From: Berkiella_A sp050252335
Lineage (GTDB): Bacteria; Pseudomonadota; Gammaproteobacteria; Berkiellales; Berkiellaceae
Direction of reading: 5' to 3'
Length of the DNA: 31,739 nucleotides
NCBI GenBank assembly: GCA_050252335.1
Contig: JBFWLB010000033.1
Location: 1 to 31,739 of the forward strand
Below, piece after piece: positions 15,326 to 22,873 of this stretch; positions within the stretch are counted from its first letter, which is position 1; the number at the start of each line of letters is the position of its first letter. The position numbers and the translations under genes were made by a program. Below the pieces are notes generated by a model. The model searched no databases, was not told the origin of the DNA, and was given only the letters and a program-made list of their open reading frames with translations.

Positions 15326-18322
15326 TTACATTTTGTTGCGTGCAGGTGCTTGTTGTTCTTTATATATTGGCTGTTTTTGAATATCATCAATACCTGCGCT
15401 GCAAATTCTATGAAAATCACTATGTTCAGCCTTAGAGAAACCATTTTTGTGGATATCTTGATGCTGTTTCATTGCGTTTTCTAAATCTGATTTTAATTGC
15501 TCTAGCTTTTTTTCCGCATCCAAGAGAGGGTTATTTGCTAAACCTTGCAGTTTCACGATTAAGCTTTCGCTTAATTTCACAGCATCTGCCTTATTACCCT
15601 GAAATTTTACCATCATCGGCATGAAAGCGCCAGATTGTTGTTTTTGTGCTTTATGCACAGATTTTTCATGATATTTTTGAACATCTTTGACAATTGATTG
15701 AATGTAGTGATTCACCATTTTTATATCTGCAGATGGTTCGGATTGTTGTTTTTGCTCTTTTTGTACAGATTTTTCAGGGGCTTGGTCAATTTGCATCTTT
15801 GCAGGAGATACAGGGGGGGGTATTGATGGTGCACGCATTCTGTCAAAGCTAAAGTTCAAGGGCGCTGAAAATACTGGTTTTGGAGATGATAAACTCAGAG
15901 CATCGTTTACAATGCTTTCAACATTCTTCGGATCTGTTTTTTTCTTGTCTTCTAGTTTTACAACTTGTTCAGACTTCACCTCTAATACTGGATCTTCTTC
16001 TTGAGCAATTTCTTTTCTGTCCTCAGCTTCAGCCTCTAATGCTTGCTCTTCTTCTTGAGCAATTTCTTTTCTGTCCTCAGCTTCAGCTTCTAATGCTTGC
16101 TCTTCTTCTTTAGCAATTTCTTTTCTGTCCTCAGCTTCAGCTTCTAATGCTTGCTCTTCTTCTTGAGCAATTTCTTTTCTGTCCTCAGCTTCAGCCTCTA
16201 ATGCTTGCTCTTCTTCTTGAGCAATTTCTTTTCTGTCCTCAGCTTCAGCCTCTAATGCTTGCTCTTCTTCTTGAGCAATTTCTTTTCTGTCTTCAGCTTC
16301 AGCCTCTAATGCTTGCTCTTCTTCTTGAGCGATTTCTTTTTTGTCCTCGGTTTCAGCTTCTAATGCTTGCTCTTCTTCTTGAGCGATTTCTTTTTTGTCC
16401 TCGGTTTCAGCTTCTAATGCTTGCTCTTCTTCTTTGGCAATTTCTTTTGGGGCTTCTGTTTCAGCTTTTAAGCTTTGTTGTTTTTGATGAGAGTCTCTTA
16501 GTTCTTTGATCATGCTATCCAATGCGCTGTTTGCAGGTATGGGTAAATCTTTGGGCTTATCTCCTCGAGAATCTTCAGGCGTTCTAAGCCACGCTTTTTC
16601 TTGTTGGCGGTTAAATTCATGAATCGCACTTTGCGCCAAAAAGCGATCTGCCATTTTATTACCATCAAAGGATACACCCTCTAGTGCTTGTAGGTATTGT
16701 TGTTGTTCTTGTGCTTGTTTGAGTTCTGTGTGTATTGCTTTCAACTCTTGTGTTATTTCTGGCATTTTGGGTCTAAGGTTGGGGTTTACTGCTGTCATTC
16801 TTGACATTAAACTCACCATCTTGTTCAGCGCTGTGATTTCTGGATATTGATCAGGGTTATTAAATTGGACATTTTCAATTTGAGGTAGATCTTCCGCTAA
16901 ACCCCGGAAATCACGTCTAACTCGTATATGCATATCTGCTATCGCGATGGGGGGACCGCATGATATACAATCTTCATTCAGAGCGCTGAGAGGATTAGCC
17001 AGTGCTAATACATAAGATCTTCCTAGTGAATACACGTCTTGTTCTGTTGAAAATTTACCTGTAATGTTCCTGACAATCAACTCGGGTGCTATCCATGGTA
17101 ATGAGCCTTTGATTTCTTTCTCAGGATTATCAGCCATAAATTCAGAAACACCAAAATCAATGAGCTTGACCTCGCCTGTCTCTTTATTTCGCAGAAAATT
17201 CTCACCTTTGATATCTAAATGCAGAATTCCATTACCATGCGCTCGTTCTACCTCTGCTGACATGCGAGCAAATATATCCAGAGTTTCGTCCAACTTGATG
17301 GCGAATGCATCGACATCGAGATCAAGCGTCTTTAATTCTTTTGCAGGTTGATCGAGAGCAGAAGGAAGTTTATCTTTTTGTTTTGCCGAATTCGGAGCAT
17401 GATTCTGGATGGGTGCATCTGTAATTGCTTGCGCATCATTAGAATCAGCAGCACTTTTTATAGCGGCTTGGAGATCAGGATTTGGGCTATCTGAATCGGA
17501 GAAAACAGTTGTACCACTGTATACAGTTGTGCCACTTGCTTCATTAAAATCAGCAGCACTTTTTATAGCGGCTTGGAGATCAGGATTTGGGCTATCTGAA
17601 TCGGAGTAAACAGTTGTACCACTGTATACAGTTGTGCCACTTGCCTCATTAAAATCAGCAGCACTTTTTATAGCGGCTTGGAGATCAGGATTTGGGCTAT
17701 CTGAGTCGGAGTAAACAGTTGTGCCACTGTATACGGTTGTACCACTTGCATCATTAGAATCGGCAGCGCTTTTTATAGCGGCTTGGAGATCAGGATTTGG
17801 GTTATCTGAATCGGTGAAAACTGTTGTGCCGCTGTACACGGTTGTGCCGCTATCGTATATAGCTGTTCCACTCGGGTCATCAGCTTTTGATACATCTGGA
17901 TTAGAATTTGCTTCAGTAGCTAATCTTTCTAACGTCTGGGTCTGGGTTTGGGTTGGTTCAGATGCTTCTTCAATAATAGTATCGGATAAATTCTGTCCAT
18001 GTTCCAGCGTATTAGGAATAGGTCGGCCTAAATTGGGCATGACAATATATAATTGGCCATCTACGGTGCATTGCTCATAGAGTAGCCCTTGAATTAGATT
18101 CATCTTTGTTTCTTTGTCAATGTCGTCATTATTTCCTGGTTCTAAGGGAATTTTAATAGCGACATTATCGTCTGATTTACTGCCATCAGCAGAGACATAG
18201 CGTCCTGAAAAAACAGCGCCAAAGGATCCTTGCCCTAGCAATTTATCAAAGTTAATTTCAAGGGTTGCACCACTTTCCAAGACGACAGACTTTATTCCGG
18301 TTTGTTCAGTTATGCTAGACAT
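15326..18322 (-). CDS. Eukaryotic-type Ser/Thr kinase with repeat insertion and repeat-rich tail (candidate effector)
   Basis: 998 aa from the ATG at 18322 (AAGAG upstream; an in-frame GTG at 18328 has worse spacing). N-lobe: LLGQGSFGAVFSG (P-loop), VAIK (Lys57) and LYIVMPNLG (beta5). The kinase fold is then interrupted by about 230 residues, including four 35-residue repeats (about 151-297). The C-lobe resumes with HGNGILHLDIKGENFL (catalytic Asp370; HLD instead of HRD), LIDFGVSEF (DFG 389-391), WIAPEL (APE) and DVYSLGRSYVLAL. All catalytic residues are present, so it should be active; the missing HRD Arg marks it as a non-RD kinase. Further on lie eight 18-residue acidic repeats and a helical tail. 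There is no membrane segment, unlike PknB-type bacterial kinases. It heads the four-gene block. Host delivery is inferred. Confidence 0.9.
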   Translation of the reverse strand: MSSITEQTGIKSVVLESGATLEINFDKLLGQGSFGAVFSGRYVSADGSKSDDNVAIKIPLEPGNNDDIDKETKMNLIQGLLYEQCTVDGQLYIVMPNLGRPIPNTLEHGQNLSDTIIEEASEPTQTQTQTLERLATEANSNPDVSKADDPSGTAIYDSGTTVYSGTTVFTDSDNPNPDLQAAIKSAADSNDASGTTVYSGTTVYSDSDSPNPDLQAAIKSAADFNEASGTTVYSGTTVYSDSDSPNPDLQAAIKSAADFNEASGTTVYSGTTVFSDSDSPNPDLQAAIKSAADSNDAQAITDAPIQNHAPNSAKQKDKLPSALDQPAKELKTLDLDVDAFAIKLDETLDIFARMSAEVERAHGNGILHLDIKGENFLRNKETGEVKLIDFGVSEFMADNPEKEIKGSLPWIAPELIVRNITGKFSTEQDVYSLGRSYVLALANPLSALNEDCISCGPPIAIADMHIRVRRDFRGLAEDLPQIENVQFNNPDQYPEITALNKMVSLMSRMTAVNPNLRPKMPEITQELKAIHTELKQAQEQQQYLQALEGVSFDGNKMADRFLAQSAIHEFNRQQEKAWLRTPEDSRGDKPKDLPIPANSALDSMIKELRDSHQKQQSLKAETEAPKEIAKEEEQALEAETEDKKEIAQEEEQALEAETEDKKEIAQEEEQALEAEAEDRKEIAQEEEQALEAEAEDRKEIAQEEEQALEAEAEDRKEIAQEEEQALEAEAEDRKEIAKEEEQALEAEAEDRKEIAQEEEQALEAEAEDRKEIAQEEDPVLEVKSEQVVKLEDKKKTDPKNVESIVNDALSLSSPKPVFSAPLNFSFDRMRAPSIPPPVSPAKMQIDQAPEKSVQKEQKQQSEPSADIKMVNHYIQSIVKDVQKYHEKSVHKAQKQQSGAFMPMMVKFQGNKADAVKLSESLIVKLQGLANNPLLDAEKKLEQLKSDLENAMKQHQDIHKNGFSKAEHSDFHRICSAGIDDIQKQPIYKEQQAPARNKM
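15990..16440 (-). repeat. 54-bp tandem repeat array encoding 18-aa acidic units
   Basis: Eight units of EEEQALEAEAEDRKEIAQ (variants T/A, K/R, Q/K) with degenerate flanking half-units. The two N-terminal units carry ETEDKK and the next six AEDR. This shows stepwise expansion and local homogenisation. The units should form a charged helical spacer. Copy number is likely to vary between strains. Confidence 0.95.
17443..17862 (-). repeat. 105-bp tandem repeat array encoding 35-aa units inside the kinase domain
   Basis: Four units, each with SGTTVYSGTTVYSDSDS followed by PNPDLQAAIKSAADFNEA. The exact period is 105 bp (same phase at 17443 and 17548). The first unit is the most diverged (extra SGTAIYD, FTDSDN). 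The array lies between beta5 and the catalytic loop of the kinase. Confidence 0.95.
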
Positions 18323-18395
18323 ATGCACTCTTTTGAATATAAAACTACTCTAGCGGATTAGGCTATCGTCATAATAGGAAAGTTCCGCATCTCAA

Positions 18396-18412
18396 GTTAA
18401 AAATATTTAAAG
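18396..18412 (-). promoter_or_regulatory. Possible PmrA-like TTTAA-N6-TTAA direct repeat upstream of the kinase
   Basis: The minus strand reads CTTTAAATATTTTTAAC, two TTTAA half-sites 11 bp apart. This is the spacing of the Legionella/Coxiella PmrA box that controls Dot/Icm effectors. It lies about 75 nt before the kinase ATG. The region is AT-rich, so chance is a serious alternative. Confidence 0.25.
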
Positions 18413-18539
18413 ATGGTGAGGTTACACCTATGAGCTATTAGAAGAGAAAAAATAATTCTAGAGTAATTTCTGATGAAAAATGAGATAGTTAAAGAATGAT
18501 TAAAATTGTATTTGCAGAAATGTATAAAAAAGCTAAAAA

Positions 18540-19928
18540 TTATTCAGGAAAAATTTTGCCTGGATTGAGTATATTTTGAGGGTCAAATTGTGCTTTGATA
18601 TTTTTCATTAGGCAGAGTGTGTCATTGTCTATTTCCTTATCAATATAATCCCGTTTTTCAATCCCTACACCATGTTCCCCAGAAAGAGAGCCCTTTAGGC
18701 TTAATACTTTATCAAAAAGTTGAAGCAGACACGCTTTGGCTTGAGGGCCTTTGATAGGATCAAAAGGATCTACTAAAAAATTAACATGAATATTTCCATT
18801 ACCTGCATGACCAAAATTAACAACTTGTATTTCGTATTGTTTGGAAAGCATTTCTGTGAATTCTAAAATTTCGCTGACTTTGCTGACAGGCACAATAATA
18901 TCTTCGTTAATTTTATGAGGGGATAAACTTCTTAAAGAGGCAGAAAGAGATTTTCTAATTTTCCATAGTTCTGCAGCTTCTTTTTCTGAACGTGCAATAT
19001 TCACTTCAAGTAAATCTGGATGTTGGATAGCCGCAACAATGGCTTGCAGATCATGATCGATAATAGAATGGCTGCCATCTACTTCAATAATGAGCATGCT
19101 TTGTGCATTCTCAGGTAATTCAGGATGAGAGAAATTTCGCACCATGCGAACAGCATTACCATCCATGAATTCAACCCCACAGGGGATAATGGGTTGTTGC
19201 ATGACTTTTATGACGGCCGATAAAGCGCTTGGCATGGAAGAAAAGAAGGCGCGTAAAGTGCGCTTTGTTTCTGGCAGGGGCAATAGTTTTAAAATGGCAG
19301 AAGTCACGATACCTAAAGTGCCCTCTGAGCCAATCATCAGTCGAGTTAGATCATAACCCACAGAACCTTTGGTTGTGTATACCCCAGTATGAATGGTATG
19401 TCCTGTACCCGTCACAGCTGTTAAACCAAGTACATTATCTTTTGTCGTTCCGTATTTCACTGAGCGAGGTCCTGCCGCACCACAAGCGATATTCCCACCA
19501 ATGCTAGAGTAGGGGGCGCTGGTGGGATCAGGTGCCCAAAATAATCCCATTTTTTGCGCTGCTTCTTGCGCACTTTGGTTTAACACACCAGGCTCAACAA
19601 CCATGAACCTGTTTTGCGGATCGATTTCGATGATTTTTTGCATACGTTCTAAAGAGAGAACAATGCCGCCTTTAATAGGAACCGCAGCACCTGTTGTGTT
19701 GGTGCCACGGCCTCTTGCGATTAAGGGAATGTTGTGTTGTGCGCAGAGCTTTACAAGTCGCACAACATCTTCATGGCAGGAAGCAAAGACAACCGCGTCT
19801 GGGAGTGCATGTCGTCTGCTATTATCATAACCATAAGCCCAGCAATCACTAGGTTCTGTATAAAAAGACGCATCATCAAATTGTGACCTTAATAAGGTAA
19901 TCAGTTTATTAGCCGCGTCTTTTTTCAT
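18540..19928 (-). CDS. FAD-linked oxidase, GlcD/D-lactate dehydrogenase family
   Basis: 462 aa, an FAD-dependent 2-hydroxyacid dehydrogenase of the vanillyl-alcohol-oxidase/PCMH fold. FAD-site motifs are RGRGTNTTGAAVP, SIGGNIACGAAGPRSVKYGTT and IGSEGTLGIV. The C-terminal cap has NFGHAGNGNIHVNFL (metal/substrate His), LSGEHGVGIEKRDYI and FDPQNILNPGKIFPE. Length and motifs fit GlcD or D-lactate/D-2-hydroxyglutarate dehydrogenases. The glcE/glcF partners are absent, so it probably acts alone on D-lactate or D-2-hydroxyglutarate. It starts 6 nt after the dolP stop without a clear SD, suggesting translational coupling. Confidence 0.9.
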   Translation of the reverse strand: MKKDAANKLITLLRSQFDDASFYTEPSDCWAYGYDNSRRHALPDAVVFASCHEDVVRLVKLCAQHNIPLIARGRGTNTTGAAVPIKGGIVLSLERMQKIIEIDPQNRFMVVEPGVLNQSAQEAAQKMGLFWAPDPTSAPYSSIGGNIACGAAGPRSVKYGTTKDNVLGLTAVTGTGHTIHTGVYTTKGSVGYDLTRLMIGSEGTLGIVTSAILKLLPLPETKRTLRAFFSSMPSALSAVIKVMQQPIIPCGVEFMDGNAVRMVRNFSHPELPENAQSMLIIEVDGSHSIIDHDLQAIVAAIQHPDLLEVNIARSEKEAAELWKIRKSLSASLRSLSPHKINEDIIVPVSKVSEILEFTEMLSKQYEIQVVNFGHAGNGNIHVNFLVDPFDPIKGPQAKACLLQLFDKVLSLKGSLSGEHGVGIEKRDYIDKEIDNDTLCLMKNIKAQFDPQNILNPGKIFPE

Positions 19929-19934
19929 TATTTG

Positions 19935-20543
19935 TTAGGGATTTTGGTATTCGAAAATCTTAACAACTTTTGCTACACCTTTCGTATTGCGAGCGATATC
20001 TACCGCAATTTCTTCTTCCGCGGGTGTGACAATACCCAATAGATAAACAACGCTATCTTCGGTTATCACTTTCACGCGCGCAGGATTGATATCACGGTTA
20101 AGCAACATAGCGCTTTTGATTTTGGTTGTAATTACACTGTCTGCAGAGCGCGTCATTAAAGAAGTAGGAGCGGCAATCACGACTTCGTTATGTAATTGTT
20201 TGAACTTAGCTACTTCTTTTACAGCAGCCTCCACTCTGCTTCGAACTTCACTACTAGGCGCTTGACCAATGAGCAGCACTCTATTGTTGTAGCTGATGAC
20301 AGATACATTCGTATTTTGCTCGTCTTGGGTTAAGGCTTGGTGGATGGATTGAACAGCTTTTAATTCAAGACCTTTGTCATCGACAATGGTTCCTGTGGTT
20401 CTTCTGTCTTGTGCCACAGCAACACCGGTTGCTGCTGAGCTTGCAACAACCGCTGCACAACCTTGTAGTGTGCCGAGCGTTACAGGAATGAGTAAAGCCA
20501 TTTTAGCTAAATTAAGTAAACGAGAATATTTTATGTGGCGCAT
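19935..20543 (-). CDS. dolP: Dual BON-domain outer-membrane lipoprotein (DolP/YraP)
   Basis: 202 aa with a lipoprotein signal (MALLIPVTLGTLQGC, Cys as the acylated residue) and two BON modules. The first is around DDKGLELKAVQSIHQAL...VLLIGQAPSSEVRSRVEAAVKEV; the second is around DSVITTKIKSAMLLNRDINPARVKV...VYLLGIVTPAEEEIAVDIARNTKGVAKVVKIFEY. DolP binds anionic phospholipid at the outer membrane and helps envelope integrity and BAM and amidase activity in E. coli. It overlaps the end of diaA by 13 nt. The yraN-diaA-dolP order matches enterobacteria. Confidence 0.92.
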   Translation of the reverse strand: MRHIKYSRLLNLAKMALLIPVTLGTLQGCAAVVASSAATGVAVAQDRRTTGTIVDDKGLELKAVQSIHQALTQDEQNTNVSVISYNNRVLLIGQAPSSEVRSRVEAAVKEVAKFKQLHNEVVIAAPTSLMTRSADSVITTKIKSAMLLNRDINPARVKVITEDSVVYLLGIVTPAEEEIAVDIARNTKGVAKVVKIFEYQNP

Positions 20544-21127
20544 GATTCTGTTCCAAACAACAAATGATCAATTAATTCACAAAGACAATGGATTATCAAG
20601 ATATGCACTTCTTGAATACGTGCTGTATTCGTTCCAGGCACTCGCAATTCAATGTCCTGACCTTTTAAAACTCTTGTTAATTCACCACCATCTCGACCAG
20701 TAAGTGCAACCACACGCATACCTTTGCTGTGCGCAGCATAAACGGCATTGATGATGTTTTCTGAGTTACCGCTCGTTGAAATAACCATGAGCACATCTTG
20801 AGATTGCCCCAAACCTTTTACTTGCTTAGAAAATATTTCTTGGTATTGGTAATCATTGGCAATAGAAGTCAAGGTAGATGCATCCGTAGTTAAGGCAATT
20901 GCCGCTAAACTGGGGCGCTCTCGGTCAAATCTATTAAGTAATTCAGATGAAAAATGTTGGGCATCTGCCGCAGATCCACCGTTTCCGCAAACTAAGATCT
21001 TGCCCTTATTCTGCAAGGCGGTGACCAATAACTTTCCAGCATTTTCAATGGATGGTGGTAAGGTATCTAAAGCCGCGAGTTTGGTATCGATACTATCATT
21101 GAATAATTGTCTAATTTTATTTTGCAT
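20531..21127 (-). CDS. diaA: DnaA initiator-associating SIS-domain protein DiaA (GmhA-like)
   Basis: A SIS-fold protein. CGNGGSAADAQHFSSELLNRFDRERPSLAAIAL is a long, closely conserved stretch of the GmhA/DiaA family (here quoted only for its CGNGGSAADAQHF core). STSGNSENI, LTGRDGGEL and ARIQEVHILIIHCLCELID follow. I start it at the ATG at 21127 because MQNKIRQLF aligns with the E. coli DiaA start; the frame could be extended to a TTG at 21160. DiaA binds DnaA to promote ordered replication initiation. GmhA (sedoheptulose-7-phosphate isomerase) is the alternative, but the neighbours yraN and dolP favour DiaA. Confidence 0.9.
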   Translation of the reverse strand: MQNKIRQLFNDSIDTKLAALDTLPPSIENAGKLLVTALQNKGKILVCGNGGSAADAQHFSSELLNRFDRERPSLAAIALTTDASTLTSIANDYQYQEIFSKQVKGLGQSQDVLMVISTSGNSENIINAVYAAHSKGMRVVALTGRDGGELTRVLKGQDIELRVPGTNTARIQEVHILIIHCLCELIDHLLFGTESCAT

Positions 21128-21184
21128 AGGTTTTTTTATATATATTTGGATTTCTGACAAGTTAAATGTTTATGCTTTAGCGCA

Positions 21185-21595
21185 TCATTCTACTCCAAAC
21201 GCATCAGGAATCCAGGCAATGTTAAAATTTGGTTGTTTACCTGAGATAGAGATGACATCCATCCGGCAGTCGCTTTCGGGATAGTGTTGCAGAAAGAACT
21301 CAGCGGTTCGAATGAGCTTGCGTTGTTTGCTACGGTGAATGGTTTCTTCAGGCGTGCAAAAAGAAGTATTTTGTTTATAGCGAACCTCTACGAAGACAAT
21401 TACTTTGCCTTCTTTCATGATGAGATCACACTCACCCATTGAGCAGCGAAATTGTCGATGTAATAAGCACAAGCCCTTATTTATCAAGAAATCTAACGCA
21501 ACTTTTTCGGCAAGATTGCCTACTTGCGTGGTGTTGGATAGGCTGCTTTGCTTTTTAGCGAAGAAGGGTTTATCTTTGTTAGCTTTTGTGAACAT
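21185..21595 (-). CDS. yraN: YraN family (UPF0102) endonuclease-like protein
   Basis: 136 aa from the chosen ATG at 21595. The frame is open further upstream (to 21718), but the family core begins only at TTQVGNLAEKVALDFLINKG and E. coli YraN is 131 aa. The restriction-endonuclease-like core has GNLAE (Glu), FRCSMGECDLIMKEG (GE-DL motif), VFVEVRY (ExK-like) and HRSKQRKLIRTAEFFL. Its exact role is unsettled; it may act on recombination intermediates. It is the first gene of the yraN-diaA-dolP-oxidase run. Its start lies only 16 nt from that of the divergent SGNH gene. Confidence 0.9.
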   Translation of the reverse strand: MFTKANKDKPFFAKKQSSLSNTTQVGNLAEKVALDFLINKGLCLLHRQFRCSMGECDLIMKEGKVIVFVEVRYKQNTSFCTPEETIHRSKQRKLIRTAEFFLQHYPESDCRMDVISISGKQPNFNIAWIPDAFGVE

Positions 21596-21611
21596 ATCAT
21601 AGTTACCATTC

Positions 21612-22667
21612 ATGCAAAATCTACAGCATAAATCAAATGTTTTTGAAAAGCATCCTACTACATCTATTCTTGTGATTTTAGCTGTGCTTCTTGCATTATT
21701 GTATGGCCTTTTTTCCATTAAATGTATTAATAATCGTTATACTGAGTTTGAATCAAAAAATCTCAAAACGATTCTTAAGCAATATTACGTTGCTAATATT
21801 ATTGACCAAAATATTGGGCGTTTTATTAAATTGCGAGAGCATGCGCCTTTGCAGCAGCGTAAAGAAAGACCTACCCGTAATTATGTAGCGAAAATACCTG
21901 GTACATTGGAGCGCAAATATTATGTATTGAATACCGATGCGGATGGTTTCATTGCGCCAAGCCATATACACGAGATGCCAGATGCAAAAATCGTATTTCT
22001 GGGAGGCTCGACCACGGAATGTTTGTACATGGAAGAAACGGAGCGTTTTCCCTATTTGGTTGGGCGATCTTTAGAGCAGGCGACTGGTTTAAAAGTAAAT
22101 AGCTATAATGGCGGTGTTTCGGCGAATGAATCAATGCATTCGATTAATATTTTGTTGAATAAAGTACTGGCAATGAAGCCTACCGTGGTTGTGCTGATGC
22201 ACAATATTAATGATTTAGTGATGTTGCGTTTGCAAGGAACGTATTGGTATCAAACCTCACTTAAAAGCCACTTACAAAGCTCTAAAACTGTGTTTACGCG
22301 TTTTGAATATCCACCACATGATCCTGCAGTAAGTAATATTGAGATTGAAGAAGCATTTAAGCGAAATTTAGAGACCTTTATTGCAATATGCAATATTAAT
22401 AATATTGTCCCTGTCTTGATGACACAAGCAAATCGTGTTGAGGATGATGCTTTGTATCATCGATTCAACGATATCATTAGAGAGGTTGGTTTAGCGCATA
22501 AAATTACAGTGGTTGATTTAGCACAACAAATCCCTAGAAACCTAGAAATGATGTATGATTCATACCATTATACAGCAAAAGGAAGTGCTTTTGCTGCGCG
22601 TATTATCAGTCATGAGCTTGCGGATATTCTTGCTGTGAGGTCTCGGAATAGCAAAAGTGCTTCTTAA
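21612..22667 (+). CDS. Membrane-anchored SGNH/GDSL-like hydrolase
   Basis: 351 aa. One N-terminal membrane segment (SILVILAVLLALLYGLFSI) is followed by an SGNH fold. Block I is IVFLGGSTTE (nucleophile Ser), block II is SYNGGVSANE (Gly), block III is LMHNINDLV (Asn), and block V is YDSYHYTAKGSAFAARII (Asp-x-x-His dyad). Such anchored SGNH proteins deacetylate or acetylate cell-surface glycans or lipids in the periplasm; the substrate is not readable. The start is next to the divergent yraN start, so each promoter must lie inside the other coding region unless one start is further in. Confidence 0.8.
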   Translation: MQNLQHKSNVFEKHPTTSILVILAVLLALLYGLFSIKCINNRYTEFESKNLKTILKQYYVANIIDQNIGRFIKLREHAPLQQRKERPTRNYVAKIPGTLERKYYVLNTDADGFIAPSHIHEMPDAKIVFLGGSTTECLYMEETERFPYLVGRSLEQATGLKVNSYNGGVSANESMHSINILLNKVLAMKPTVVVLMHNINDLVMLRLQGTYWYQTSLKSHLQSSKTVFTRFEYPPHDPAVSNIEIEEAFKRNLETFIAICNINNIVPVLMTQANRVEDDALYHRFNDIIREVGLAHKITVVDLAQQIPRNLEMMYDSYHYTAKGSAFAARIISHELADILAVRSRNSKSAS

Positions 22668-22786
22668 TCGATGAGCGCAGCGAATTATTTCTCACTTTCG
22701 TAACGAGAGACGCTCGTAATGGCATAGCTGTTACGCGCAGAGGGATTTAGCAAGTTGAATTTAAATCCGTAGCATAAATCCCCCTT
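22668..22786. repeat. Intergenic dispersed-repeat region
   Basis: No coding frame is supported. Segments CGTAAC...GTTACG and ACGAG...CTCGT can fold, and TAAATCCCCCTTG (22775-22787) repeats the 13-mer at 7599-7611. Confidence 0.4.
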
Positions 22787-22832
22787 GCGTACTGAATCAG
22801 TACGCATCCCCCTTCAAAAAGTGGGATCTTTT
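22787..22832 (+). terminator. Tandem hairpins ending in a U tract, terminator of the SGNH gene
   Basis: GCGTACTG-AAT-CAGTACGC (8-bp perfect stem) is followed at once by ATCCCCCTT-CAAA-AAGTGGGAT (one mismatch) and CTTTTATT. The second hairpin with its U run fits a rho-independent terminator about 140 nt past the SGNH stop. Confidence 0.55.
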
Positions 22833-22873
22833 ATTCGCTTTGCTCATATTAAAAACGAGAACAGGTTAAGCAT

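Noticed and set aside
15880..16509. Plus-strand Leu-rich repetitive frames
   Set aside because: They are antisense readings of the 54-bp repeat array of the kinase gene.
15990..17862. CRISPR-like array
   Set aside because: The repeats are contiguous, in frame and coding, with no unique spacers and no cas genes.
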